Of a stretch of DNA of 64,000 bases, positions 1-7,415 are shown piece by piece. The notes below the pieces were generated by a model. It was not told where the DNA came from and made no database searches. It saw nothing but the letters and a program-made list of their open reading frames with translations. Position 1 is the stretch's first letter; each line of letters starts with the position of its first letter. Source of the stretch: Candidatus Nanohalarchaeota archaeon (GTDB taxonomy: Archaea > Nanohalarchaeota > Nanosalinia > Nanosalinales > Nanosalinaceae); the NCBI GenBank assembly GCA_022729235.1, contig JALDAJ010000001.1, forward strand, positions 514,442 to 578,441. The letters are read 5' to 3'. The position numbers were made by a program, and so were the translations under genes.

Positions 1-947
1 TTGCGTCCATCTCCTGGTCCGCCCATGAAACGGTGTTGTATTCGAACGCGTCGAACTCGCCGACCGGGTCTTTCTCCGCAACTTCTCTAACCTTTGCAAA
101 CCCGAGGTGGTCGTGTTTCAGGACTTCGTTCGGCAGTGATTCCAGAAACCAGAGAATACCTGTTCCTTCCCAGTGGTGTTCGCCGAAGGTTTCGTAGTCC
201 ATGAAAAGGTTGACCATGTCGCCCTGGCACGCACTTAACCATGCGGCATATTTATCGGCGGTTAAAGGGTACTCGTTCCACCATTCCGCGGAGAAACGGT
301 AACCGATATCGTCTGTTAGTTTCCTGTTTCTCAGTAGTATAGAGTTGCCGTTTTCCGTTACGAAGTCCGGCTGAGTATAGGCGTGGTTCGGCGAGCGCCA
401 GCCGAGTATCCTTGGAACACCTTCAGTGAATATGCCGCTGTATCCTTCCTCGCTTGCTATCTTCCCTATCTCATTGTGGTATATAAGTTCGGTATTGGTC
501 ATGACCTGTGGAGTCACGCCAAAGGTATCTTCTATAACCTCCCGGTGCTTTCCCAGCTGGTGGCGGAACTCTCGCTTATCGTAGAAGAGTCCTGCAAGAG
601 AGTGGTAGTGTGCCTGACCGATAAAATCAATGCTGTTATCAGGAAAGTCGCTGAGCATGTCGATGAGCTCCGGATGATACTGCTTTGCCTGTTCAACCCA
701 GCTAGAGGAGATGGAGAAGTTGACTTTGAATTGCTCGCGTCTGTCTTTTCCCTCCCGTTTTTTTGCAATCCTGAGCAGTTTCTCGGTCGCGGGGAAATAG
801 CAGTTTTCTGCGACGTCCTTGAAGAAGTGCTCGTTCATCGCATCGTCAAAATAACGGTCGTACAGGTTATCCGTGTCTTCGTTAACACCTTCGACTCTCA
901 AGCGGTGAGGTTGATGCACCTCGAACGAGAGGGTTACTGGTAGCATA
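1..947 (-). CDS. GH57 alpha-amylase-like glycoside hydrolase (3' end off window)
   Basis: Partial gene: the ATG at 947-945 is inside and about 315 codons read without a stop to the left edge. The protein opens with a short beta strand and then HQP (GH57 motif 1, residues about 11-13). GQAHYHSL matches motif 2, GIFTEGV carries the probable nucleophile Glu, and MDYETFGEHHW matches motif 4 with its catalytic Asp. Family members hydrolyse alpha-1,4-glucans such as starch or glycogen. There is no signal peptide, so an intracellular role in glycogen turnover is likely. A TATA-like box at about 968-977 lies about 25 bases upstream, which fits a leaderless transcript. Subfamily (amylase or amylopullulanase) cannot be fixed without the missing end. 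Confidence 0.85.
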
Positions 948-1027
948 GCCTTGAATTATCCCGCGTGTTTAAATCAGGGTGTGATTCTACCGTGGCGTTA
1001 AAAATCGATGCGGTCAATTGAAGATGT

Positions 1028-1261
1028 ATGAACGTGGAAACCCGGGAGACTGAAAGAGGTACCGAGATAAGAGTCGGGACCTCGCAAAAAGTTGCTGTAG
1101 CGGTCAAAACAGGTGAAGGCGAGCGCATCTACCTCCCGGAAGCTGACGGCTCTGACTCCAGCTACTACGTTGAAGAACCGGAGAGTCTGAGGAAGACCGA
1201 TGAAGGCTACGTGGTACTACACCTCGGCGCAGTCGAGGACGTGGAAGTTATCAGTGGTTGA
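1028..1261 (+). CDS. Small acidic hypothetical protein, 77 aa
   Basis: Soluble, acidic, all-beta-looking protein without membrane segments or cysteines. It contains the phrase GERIYLPEADG and ends in a valine-rich strand. It resembles short haloarchaeal proteins of unknown function that I recall, but I cannot name a family with certainty. It diverges from the GH57 gene, and its own TATA-like box (gttaaaaat, about 996-1004) lies about 24-32 bases before the ATG. Its stop codon overlaps or abuts the next gene, a methyltransferase, so the two are probably cotranscribed. Confidence 0.7.
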   Translation: MNVETRETERGTEIRVGTSQKVAVAVKTGEGERIYLPEADGSDSSYYVEEPESLRKTDEGYVVLHLGAVEDVEVISG

Positions 1262-1263
1262 TT

Positions 1264-1881
1264 ATGGATGATATGAGAAATGAAGTGAAGGAGGGCTACG
1301 AACAGGGAGACTATGAAGGCGAGTACCGGCAGGATAGAGAACTCCGGGATGAAGAAAAACAGTTGCTTGATAAACTGTTCTCGGAGCTTGATCCGGGCGC
1401 AGAGATACTGGATTTAGGATGCGGTACAGGTCTACCGTTCGACAGGTATCTCGCGGAAAAAGGTTACAATGTTACCGGAGTGGATATCGCCGAGAACCAT
1501 GTTGAAGCGGCGCGCCAGAATGTTCCTGATGCGGAGTTCCTGCAGGGAGACTTCTTTGAACAGGAGTTTGGAGAGAACAGTTTCGATGCGGTTGTAAGTT
1601 TTTACGCCATATTCCACATCCCGAGAGATGAACATAGAGAGCTTTATGAACGGATTAATTATTGGCTGAAAGATGCGGGTTACATGCTCGCCACCGTGGC
1701 AGGTGGAGAGATGGAAGAGTACAGGGACGAAGACTTTGTCGGTTCTGAAATGGTCTGGAGCTCCCATTCGCAGGAAAAGAACAGAGAGTTAATCGAGGAT
1801 TCAGGTTTCTCAATAACTGAAACTTACGAGGAAAAAGATGACGAGCACCATCTCTGGATACTGGCCGAGAACACGGCTTAA
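1264..1881 (+). CDS. Class I SAM-dependent methyltransferase
   Basis: Contains the SAM-binding motif I LDLGCGTG, followed by motif II VTGVDIAENHVEAA and a DAVVSFYAIFHI stretch equivalent to motif IV/post-I of small-molecule methyltransferases (Methyltransf_11/25 type). About 205 residues, the normal length for a stand-alone Rossmann domain. The substrate is unknown. I chose the ATG at 1264; a TTG at 1258 would overlap the previous stop by four bases and is also possible. The 3' end overlaps the convergent glycosyltransferase gene by four bases. Confidence 0.8.
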   Translation: MDDMRNEVKEGYEQGDYEGEYRQDRELRDEEKQLLDKLFSELDPGAEILDLGCGTGLPFDRYLAEKGYNVTGVDIAENHVEAARQNVPDAEFLQGDFFEQEFGENSFDAVVSFYAIFHIPRDEHRELYERINYWLKDAGYMLATVAGGEMEEYRDEDFVGSEMVWSSHSQEKNRELIEDSGFSITETYEEKDDEHHLWILAENTA

Positions 1882-2912
1882 AGATACCTGTAGATATCCC
1901 GTGTTTCCTCAGCGACCTCTTTCCAGCTCCTTGACTCGAACTCCGGCACTTCTCGCTCTAGAGCTTTTCCAATTCCTGACGCGATCGAGTCGGATTCAGG
2001 CTCCACGCTCACTATCGCGTTATCAGGGAGTACCTCTTCCGCACCGTTCCGGGTCGCGACCACGGGTGTTCCTGCCTCGATAGCCTCTGTTAATGTAAGT
2101 CCGAACGGCTCGTTTATGGACGGCGAGACGAAAACGTCTGCGCTCGTGTAGTAGTCACCGAGCTCCTCTTCCGGTATGAATCCTTCAAAAATAACGTTTT
2201 CCTCGATACCGAGGAGTTCCACGAACTCCTCCAGCGGCTGGCGCATGTGTCCGTCTCCACCCAGTACGAGTGTTCCGTTGTTGTCCTCCAGGAATTTGGA
2301 GAACCCATAGAGTAGGTGTTCCAGTCCTTTCTGCTCCGCGTGCCTTCCAACGTAGAAGATCATGGTGTCGATACCCTGCTCTTCTTTGATGTTCCTGCCG
2401 TTGGTTTGAATCCGTGAGAACCCGTTGTGGACGACTTCTGGTTTTCTCCCGTATTGGTCTGTGACTTCGTCGGCGAGCATATCACTCACTGCTATAAGTT
2501 CATCTGACTCTTCCACTACTCCGCGCTCCATCTTTTCAAGCCTGTGAGAGGGGTTGCGGGAGCGCTGAGAGCTGAGTGAGTGAAATGTAGAGACCCATCT
2601 AACGTCCGCGTACTTCTTCGCCTTTAATCCGGGCTCGGCTCCGAACCAGTCGTGCGTGTGTATTATGTCGTAGTCGCGGGCAAGTTCGACGACCTCGCTG
2701 CTCATGTTTCTGGCGCGCTCTATCATGTCGCCCTCTCCGGTCTCCAGGGCGATCACATCTTCATCTTCCGGAGCTCTTTCTTCCGGCAGCGCGAGATCGA
2801 TGTTTACTCCTAGCTCCTTTAGTTCATCGAAGAGGCGGGCTACATGTATGTCAAGTCCACCGTCGATGTTCGGCGGGTATCCCCATCCCAGCATCAGGAT
2901 TTTTTGATCCAT
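1878..2912 (-). CDS. Glycosyltransferase family 4 (GT-B fold)
   Basis: 344 residues with both GT-B halves. The N-terminal half has the glycine-rich loop GYPPNIDGGLDIH. The C-terminal half has GRHAEQKGLEHLL, then the retaining-GT E-x7-E signature in EPFGLTLTEAIEAGTPVV. It transfers a sugar from a nucleotide donor. The start of the protein resembles archaeal glycogen/alpha-glucan synthase-like GT4/GT5 enzymes, and the GH57 gene lies 0.9 kb away, so a role in glucan synthesis is a reasonable inference. Lipid or protein glycosylation cannot be excluded. It ends four bases inside the convergent methyltransferase gene. Confidence 0.8.
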   Translation of the reverse strand: MDQKILMLGWGYPPNIDGGLDIHVARLFDELKELGVNIDLALPEERAPEDEDVIALETGEGDMIERARNMSSEVVELARDYDIIHTHDWFGAEPGLKAKKYADVRWVSTFHSLSSQRSRNPSHRLEKMERGVVEESDELIAVSDMLADEVTDQYGRKPEVVHNGFSRIQTNGRNIKEEQGIDTMIFYVGRHAEQKGLEHLLYGFSKFLEDNNGTLVLGGDGHMRQPLEEFVELLGIEENVIFEGFIPEEELGDYYTSADVFVSPSINEPFGLTLTEAIEAGTPVVATRNGAEEVLPDNAIVSVEPESDSIASGIGKALEREVPEFESRSWKEVAEETRDIYRYL

Positions 2913-2916
2913 GTAT

Positions 2917-3300
2917 CTAACTTTCTGGGTTGACGTCTTTTATTCCTGATATTTTCTCAAAATCCGTGTCTCCGGTTACTACTTCTGCTCCAACTTTTTG
3001 GGCTGTACCTGCTATCAGAATATCTGCGAGATTGATCTTTTTTCCTTGTTTTTCCAGATTTTTCTCTATTTTTGCGGCTTCTTTTGCAGCATCATTACTC
3101 AGTTCCTTTTTATTTAGCCATTCTAAGTTTTCTTCCAGCGTCTCAAGATTATTTCCTGTTTTGAGTTCTCCTCTGAAGAGTTCGAACATTGAGATTGTTG
3201 AGGCATAGAAGGCTTCCTCGCTGTTTGCTTCCAGATAATTTATTGCGTATTCCTTACCTTTCAGGTAATCGACCAGAAAACTTGTGTCCAAGAATTTCAT
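2917..3300 (-). CDS. vapC: PIN-domain toxin of VapBC type
   Basis: 127-residue PIN domain. The first acidic residue is in FLDTSFLVDYL, the middle Glu in TISMFELFRGE, and the late acidic cluster in LADILIAGTA and VVTGDTDFEKI. These acidic residues bind Mg2+/Mn2+ in VapC ribonucleases, which usually cleave tRNA or rRNA. The start codon overlaps the stop of the upstream antitoxin by four bases (ATGA), the standard coupled toxin-antitoxin arrangement. The glycosyltransferase start lies only four bases beyond its stop. Confidence 0.85.
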   Translation of the reverse strand: MKFLDTSFLVDYLKGKEYAINYLEANSEEAFYASTISMFELFRGELKTGNNLETLEENLEWLNKKELSNDAAKEAAKIEKNLEKQGKKINLADILIAGTAQKVGAEVVTGDTDFEKISGIKDVNPES

Positions 3301-3515
3301 TCGTCTTTCCTCAGATCTCTGTCTAATTTTTCTCTACCTTCCTTAATTACTTCGTCGATATTCTCTTTATCTTCCCAGCTTCCGAAACCTTTTCTGAAGT
3401 TCTTCTTGTTTTCTGTGACTTTCATTATGACCTCGCTGAAACTCTCATTTTCTTCCTTGAAACTTTTCAACCGTCTATAAGCTTCTTCTCGTATAGACAA
3501 ACTCTTAGTTGCCAT
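3297..3515 (-). CDS. vapB: VapB antitoxin (DUF217/VapB-like)
   Basis: 72 residues. The N-terminal segment KSLSIREEAYRRLKSFK and then ESFSEVIMKV is typical of the short archaeal VapB/DUF217 antitoxins: a DNA-binding head followed by a charged, toxin-binding tail. It overlaps vapC by four bases. A perfect 16-bp palindrome touches the start codon, as expected for an autorepressed toxin-antitoxin operon. Confidence 0.8.
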   Translation of the reverse strand: MATKSLSIREEAYRRLKSFKEENESFSEVIMKVTENKKNFRKGFGSWEDKENIDEVIKEGREKLDRDLRKDE

Positions 3516-3531
3516 GTACGTATATACGTAC
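3516..3531. promoter_or_regulatory. Perfect palindrome at the vapB start (probable autoregulatory operator)
   Basis: GTACGTATATACGTAC is a perfect 16-bp palindrome occupying positions -1 to -16 relative to the vapB ATG. An A/T-rich TATA-like stretch lies further upstream (about 3535-3545), so the palindrome covers the expected transcription start of a leaderless mRNA. Binding of the VapB-VapC complex here would block initiation. That function is inferred; the palindrome is seen directly. Confidence 0.6.
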
Positions 3532-3672
3532 GCATAAGTTAAGTGTCTTTGGACTGACTGGGATACCTTATAATCCGTTCTGGTACGGGGAAAGAGACTT
3601 TTCAGGCAGCGATTTCAGAAAATTTCGGCGATGTAAACTGCGGGAAGAGGAGAAAATAAATAAGAAAGTGGG

Positions 3673-4707
3673 TTAAGGAACTGATTTGATCCTGACAGCG
3701 TCGTTCGTCTTTTTGATGCTCGTGTCTTTATCCTCAAGCTCGAACATAGCTCGGATCGCGTCAACGTTGTCCGGGACGACGATCGCCTCCTGGTGGACCA
3801 TGTGGATCCAGTAAAGCGTTCCGTTCTCAACTGTTACGGTTTCCTCCCAGACCGCTGCTTCATGCATATCGCTTCTCTCGCTGTGAAGGTCGCGCATCCT
3901 CTCGTGTATCTTCCCTGTGGAGTCGTAGCCGTCTCCGGCAGAAACTAGCGAGACGCGCGGCTGTTCTTCGAACGCTTCCAGCACCTCTTCCTCGTTTGCT
4001 TCCTGTTCGAGTTCGACGTTGACCATGTGTACGTGCCCGTAGGTCACAGGGACTTTCACCGCTAATGTCTTGATGTCTAGATCGGGCATCACTGCCTGGA
4101 CGTCGGGTCCGTGGTGGCTTGGTACTTCTGTTACCGGAACCGTGGAGTTGATTGGTCCGCGTCCATCCTGGGGGATGTCGCCTCCACGTCTTACCAGCGA
4201 GGCGACTGCATGTTCGACTCCAAAGTTTTCGTCAACGGCGCTCATAGTCCTCGAGAGCGAAGTGGTGTTGCAGGATACGACTTTCACGAAGTCCTCACCT
4301 TCCGCTTCCTCGTAGTTTGCGTCGGCGTTGAATGCTACGGGCGCGATATCCTTGGGTGCTCCTCCCTGGAAGATAGCTTTAACATCGTTGGGTTCGTAGA
4401 GGTTCTCCTTGTTCTTCTCATCGATACCTGGCGGGGTACAGTCAACGACTACGTCTACTTCGCCGAGAACGTCCTCAAGGACGCCTTCGACATGCATACC
4501 GTCTTCTCTCAAGTTTTCTACTCCGTCCTCGCTGGACCCATAAAGAGAGGTCTTGTGAAGAGCTCCGTCTTCGCTGAGAACTGTTCGCAGCCCTCCGCTT
4601 GCAGATACGTCTGAAAGCCCGTAAAGCTCCATATCATCCTGTTTTTTGACGGCTTCCGCCACTCGTTTACCGATTGTTCCGACTCCGTTGACAACAACTT
4701 TTACCAT
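3673..4707 (-). CDS. gap: Archaeal (type II) glyceraldehyde-3-phosphate dehydrogenase
   Basis: About 344 residues, starting MVKVVVNGVGTIGKRVA with the NAD(P)-binding Rossmann loop. VVSCNTTSLSR contains the catalytic Cys (about residue 146). The length and the archaeal-style GVGTIGKR loop place it in the archaeal class II GAPDH family. It interconverts glyceraldehyde-3-phosphate and 1,3-bisphosphoglycerate in glycolysis and gluconeogenesis. I chose the ATG at 4707, because the upstream in-frame ATG at 4722 adds five unconserved residues. It is divergent from nnrD, and a 14-bp palindrome lies just upstream. Confidence 0.95.
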   Translation of the reverse strand: MVKVVVNGVGTIGKRVAEAVKKQDDMELYGLSDVSASGGLRTVLSEDGALHKTSLYGSSEDGVENLREDGMHVEGVLEDVLGEVDVVVDCTPPGIDEKNKENLYEPNDVKAIFQGGAPKDIAPVAFNADANYEEAEGEDFVKVVSCNTTSLSRTMSAVDENFGVEHAVASLVRRGGDIPQDGRGPINSTVPVTEVPSHHGPDVQAVMPDLDIKTLAVKVPVTYGHVHMVNVELEQEANEEEVLEAFEEQPRVSLVSAGDGYDSTGKIHERMRDLHSERSDMHEAAVWEETVTVENGTLYWIHMVHQEAIVVPDNVDAIRAMFELEDKDTSIKKTNDAVRIKSVP

Positions 4708-4714
4708 ATTATCA

Positions 4715-4728
4715 CGTAACATGTTACG
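4715..4728. promoter_or_regulatory. 14-bp perfect palindrome upstream of gap
   Basis: CGTAACATGTTACG is its own reverse complement. It sits 8-21 bases before the gap start, between that start and a TATA-like tract (about 4734-4745, TTTTTATT on the minus strand). This is where a repressor would overlap the transcription start. The factor is unknown. Confidence 0.5.
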
Positions 4729-4756
4729 CTGGCGGGAATAAAAACGTGACTCACAG

Positions 4757-4791
4757 AGGATTTTTATCCTGAACAGGAAAATCTTTTCCTG
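4757..4791 (+). promoter_or_regulatory. nnrD promoter with stacked inverted repeats
   Basis: A TATA-like tract (ttttta, about 4761-4767) lies about 26-30 bases before the nnrD ATG. It is enclosed by the small repeat AGGAT...ATCCT (4757-4770). A perfect repeat CAGGAAAA-TC-TTTTCCTG (4774-4791) follows and touches the start codon. Together they suggest a leaderless promoter with an operator between the TATA box and the transcription start. Confidence 0.5.
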
Positions 4792-5571
4792 ATGGAAGAA
4801 CTGCTTTCAAAGCTCTCGCGCGACCCTGACTCTCACAAAGGTGAGAACGGTCGTGTCGGCATAATAGGTGGCAGTGTTGACTATACAGGCGCTCCGGCGC
4901 TCGCCGGTAAGGCTGCGTTGAGGACGGGTTGTGACCTGGCGGAGATTTTAACGTCTGAGAAGTCACGGGAAGTGGTCGCGTCATTCTCCGAGAACCTGAT
5001 AGTAGACTCTTACCCGTCCGGCTACCTGCGGAGGGGTGGTGCTGATGACGCTATTGAGCTGGCGGAGAGGAGTGACTCTGTTGTTATCGGTCCTGGTCTC
5101 GGGGAGCCGGATGGACGGGCTGTGAAGAAAGTGTTGTCCGATATAAAGGTGCCGACAGTCGTCGATGCGGACGCGATAGAACCAGCACTGGAAGCTGAGC
5201 TTTCGGACGCGGTCCTGACACCGCACCGTGGAGAGGCCGAGGTCATCGAGGAGCGCTGCGGTTCGATACAGGCGTTCGCAAAAGAGCGCAACGCTGTCGT
5301 AGTTGTCAAAGGTCCAACGGACATGATACACACGCCGAGCTATGTTTTCGAGAACGAGACAGGTACTTCTGCTATGACGGTCGGCGGAACAGGTGACACA
5401 TTAGCAGGTGTGATCGCGTCACTGATGTCACAGGGTCTTGAACCTGTAGAAGCTGCAAGGCTAGGAACATGGATCAACGGTAAGGCAGGAGAGCTGGCGG
5501 CGGAGAAGTATGGAAACGGTATGGTGGCGACGGACATGCTGGAGAACATTCCTGAGGTGATGTGGCAATAA
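4792..5571 (+). CDS. nnrD: ADP-dependent NAD(P)H-hydrate dehydratase
   Basis: 259-residue ribokinase-like protein of the YjeF C-terminal family. HKGENGRVGIIGGS is the family N-terminal signature and VVIGPGLG the central glycine loop. TPHRGEAEVI and GGTGDTLAGVIAS carry the nucleotide site and catalytic Asp. It repairs hydrated NADH and NADPH at the expense of ADP. The N-terminal NAD(P)HX epimerase domain found in fused YjeF proteins is absent and is not encoded nearby. The gene is divergent from gap, a GAPDH enzyme that can itself generate hydrated NAD(P)H, so the pairing makes biochemical sense. Confidence 0.92.
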   Translation: MEELLSKLSRDPDSHKGENGRVGIIGGSVDYTGAPALAGKAALRTGCDLAEILTSEKSREVVASFSENLIVDSYPSGYLRRGGADDAIELAERSDSVVIGPGLGEPDGRAVKKVLSDIKVPTVVDADAIEPALEAELSDAVLTPHRGEAEVIEERCGSIQAFAKERNAVVVVKGPTDMIHTPSYVFENETGTSAMTVGGTGDTLAGVIASLMSQGLEPVEAARLGTWINGKAGELAAEKYGNGMVATDMLENIPEVMWQ

Positions 5572-5619
5572 GTATGTTTATCTCGTGGAGTTCTGTTTTA
5601 AGGGCTAAGTTGTTAGATA

Positions 5620-5637
5620 GGAGCGATGATGCGCTCC
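5620..5637. terminator. Hairpin downstream of nnrD
   Basis: GGAGCG-ATGATG-CGCTCC forms a 6-bp G+C-rich stem with a 6-base loop in the 102-base gap between nnrD and the Tat-protein gene. An A/T-rich stretch follows (about 5642-5657), which probably also holds the promoter of the next gene. Role as terminator is inferred. Confidence 0.35.
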
Positions 5638-5673
5638 GAAGAATATTTAATTATTAGGTAGTGATGAACTAGT

Positions 5674-6120
5674 ATGCTTGGAGATGGTTATTCTTCTAGG
5701 AGAGATATATTACGAAAAGCTGCGATTTTTGGAGGAGGTTCGTTGGTTGCAGCTAGCGGAGTTATGGGGGGTACGTTCACTCTTGCCAGTTACGAAGAGA
5801 AGGATTTCGAAGGAGCATACGCCTTGCCCTACGGTGAAACAACTGAAATCACTGTTAGCGAGAATAATCACGGACAGTCAGTCCGGGAATCGAATCTCCC
5901 GTTTCCAGAGATTTATGATATGACTGCAGAGTCTGTCGGAGAGAGTCAGCTTGAGGTAGATATACATAAGAGAGGTAGGGAAGAACCCGAATGGAGTTCT
6001 AGAGAAGTAGATACGGGTCAGCGCTACGGTTTTCCTGGGGAGGACTGGGACGTTAGTTTTCTACGTGACGAAGAGAATGAGAGAGCGTGGGCGATACTTG
6101 AATCGCCTGATACCTCCTAA
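5674..6120 (+). CDS. Tat-exported small protein of unknown function
   Basis: 148 residues. The N terminus has a twin-arginine motif, SSRRDILRKAA (RR at residues 9-10). A hydrophobic stretch rich in Gly, Ala and Val follows, then a short, acidic, mostly beta mature domain. Tat export of folded proteins is the favoured route in halophilic archaea. No lipobox Cys is visible and I recognise no catalytic motif. A promoter-like A/T stretch precedes it. It is monocistronic, ending at a structured convergent intergenic region. Confidence 0.75.
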   Translation: MLGDGYSSRRDILRKAAIFGGGSLVAASGVMGGTFTLASYEEKDFEGAYALPYGETTEITVSENNHGQSVRESNLPFPEIYDMTAESVGESQLEVDIHKRGREEPEWSSREVDTGQRYGFPGEDWDVSFLRDEENERAWAILESPDTS

Positions 6121-6157
6121 AACCTCTGATAAAGCCTGTTAATTTGAATGTGATTTA

Positions 6158-6264
6158 CAAGGTCTTGACATGTTTCGTGAGTCGAAACCTTGTCTGGGCT
6201 CCTATAGTTGGTCACTTGGAGCGGATACCGGAGCCGAAAACGGTGGCGGCTGGCGACTGAGCCC
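6158..6264 (+). ncRNA. Candidate structured RNA or bidirectional terminator
   Basis: This region between two convergent genes folds well on paper. CAAGGT (6158-6163) pairs with ACCTTG (6187-6192). GGGCTC (6196-6201) pairs with GAGCCC (6259-6264) and continues, after a CTAT bulge, with AGTTG/CGACT. Inside are ACCG (6227-6230) and CGGT (6241-6244). It does not match tRNA, 5S, SRP or RNase P signatures that I can see, and has no C/D boxes. The strand is unknown; + is given by default. Confidence 0.3.
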
Positions 6265-6284
6265 GTTGCACTTGTATAGTCTCC

Positions 6285-6821
6285 CTATTTTCTCTTGATA
6301 TTCTCCTTTTTCCAGCCGGGCTTGAACTCGTACTGGATGCCGGATTCTTCTATCTCTTGCGTGAATTCCTCAATTTTTCTCTTGGCGCATTTCGGTACAA
6401 GGTAGCTCCATTCCTCGCCGGAACGTATACGTCTCCTGACCTCGGTACCCGAGTATATCCCGGGGTCGAACAATTCCTGCTCTATAAGTTCTAGTCCTGT
6501 TTTTTCTTTCACGATTCTCTGGACTAGGTCGTTCTGCGACATCACCGTATCTATATCCAGTTCTTCAAGTTTCTTCGCCCATCTCTTGTTTCCTTCTTCC
6601 GTCTTCTCCTCGTCTTCCAGCGGCAGGACTTCTATCTCGGGAAAACATGTTTGAATAATTTCCTTTCTCTCTTCGAAGCTGAGCGGGTTTTCCTCCTCCC
6701 GCTCCTTGTCGGCGCTACCAACTATTATCGCCAGTTCGTCGAACTCGTCCCTGTATTTTTCCACTACCTGCTGGTGTCCCTGGTGGAAAGGCTGGAACCG
6801 TCCGAGGAATCCGGCGGTCAT
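6285..6821 (-). CDS. Nicotinamide-nucleotide adenylyltransferase
   Basis: 178 residues. It starts with the nucleotidyltransferase motif GFLGRFQPFHQGHQ (the HxGH variant) and has the second motif YSGTEVRRRI, as in archaeal NMN adenylyltransferases. It joins NMN and ATP to make NAD+, acting in the cytosol. Its start overlaps the stop of the upstream PIN toxin gene by four bases, so it is read in the same operon. The C-terminal basic tail is typical. Confidence 0.9.
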   Translation of the reverse strand: MTAGFLGRFQPFHQGHQQVVEKYRDEFDELAIIVGSADKEREEENPLSFEERKEIIQTCFPEIEVLPLEDEEKTEEGNKRWAKKLEELDIDTVMSQNDLVQRIVKEKTGLELIEQELFDPGIYSGTEVRRRIRSGEEWSYLVPKCAKRKIEEFTQEIEESGIQYEFKPGWKKENIKRK

Positions 6822-7246
6822 TTTTCGGGTCTGTAATTTTGTAGATTGACGGCTTTTGAGAATGTCTCCACTATCTCGTCGTCTGTTGTCAGGAGAGTTG
6901 CTTCAAGATATTCTGCTAGTGCTGTGTAAGTTGCGTCATAGACAGTCATATCGAGTTCAAACGCTTTCTCGATTGCAAGCTGTATTACCTCGTTACTCGG
7001 CGCCAGTACGTCTATTTCCATATCAAGGATGCTCTGGTAGGCTTTCTGAACGTCTCCATCGTCATATTTAGGATTGTATCTGAGTGCGTTGGATAGCTCG
7101 TAAAGTATAAGGTCAGGAACCACTATCTGCAGGTTGTCATCTATGTATGATTGTCTGACTTCGAGCGCTTCTTCAGTAAGTTCTTCGTCTGAGAACCACT
7201 TAACGGCTACTGAAGCATCGACAACCACTATCTCTTTTGGCGCCAT
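6818..7246 (-). CDS. vapC: PIN-domain toxin of VapBC type (second locus)
   Basis: 142-residue PIN domain. The acidic residues are in VVVDASVAVKWF, PDLILYELSNAL, TVYDATYTALAE and LLTTDDEIV. The VDASVAVKWF opening is characteristic of VapC ribonucleases. The gene is translationally linked on both sides. Its start lies 19 bases inside a small antitoxin-like gene, and its stop overlaps the NMN adenylyltransferase start. A toxin in one operon with an NAD+ biosynthesis gene is unusual, but may simply be insertion upstream of it. Confidence 0.85.
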   Translation of the reverse strand: MAPKEIVVVDASVAVKWFSDEELTEEALEVRQSYIDDNLQIVVPDLILYELSNALRYNPKYDDGDVQKAYQSILDMEIDVLAPSNEVIQLAIEKAFELDMTVYDATYTALAEYLEATLLTTDDEIVETFSKAVNLQNYRPEK

Positions 7247-7374
7247 TTCCTGATCTCCTCTTCTCCGTTCCAGTCGCTAGACTTAGATCTAAGTTCGTCC
7301 TGGATGGCTATAGCTCTTTCAATGCGTTCCTGATTCTTTATTCTCTGTCCGGCGGACTCTATGGCTGTACCCAT
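7228..7374 (-). CDS. vapB: 48-residue VapB-like antitoxin
   Basis: A short open frame with an ATG at 7374-7372 and a TAG ending at 7228. The protein starts MGTAIESAGQRIKNQ and ends GEEEIRKWRQKR. The alpha-helical body and the C-terminal acidic-then-basic EEIRKWR tail are typical of the very small VapB partners that wrap around PIN toxins. It overlaps vapC by 19 bases in a different frame. Reading it as the antitoxin is inference from size, position and tail composition. Confidence 0.65.
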   Translation of the reverse strand: MGTAIESAGQRIKNQERIERAIAIQDELRSKSSDWNGEEEIRKWRQKR

Positions 7375-7415
7375 AACTTTTTTTCTCTCCCAACAAATAA
7401 TAGCTTTAGGATTTA

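Noticed and set aside
383-943. A 186-residue open frame on the plus strand
   Set aside because: It is antisense to the GH57 gene, whose motifs are clear; the translated product has no recognisable feature.
4111-4614. Long plus-strand frame opposite gap
   Set aside because: Runs antisense to the well-supported archaeal GAPDH; long antisense frames are common in this coding-dense, moderately G+C-rich DNA.
5572-5673. C/D-box sRNA, suggested by gatgatg and gtgatgaa
   Set aside because: No CTGA boxes at suitable distance; gatgatg is the loop of a hairpin.
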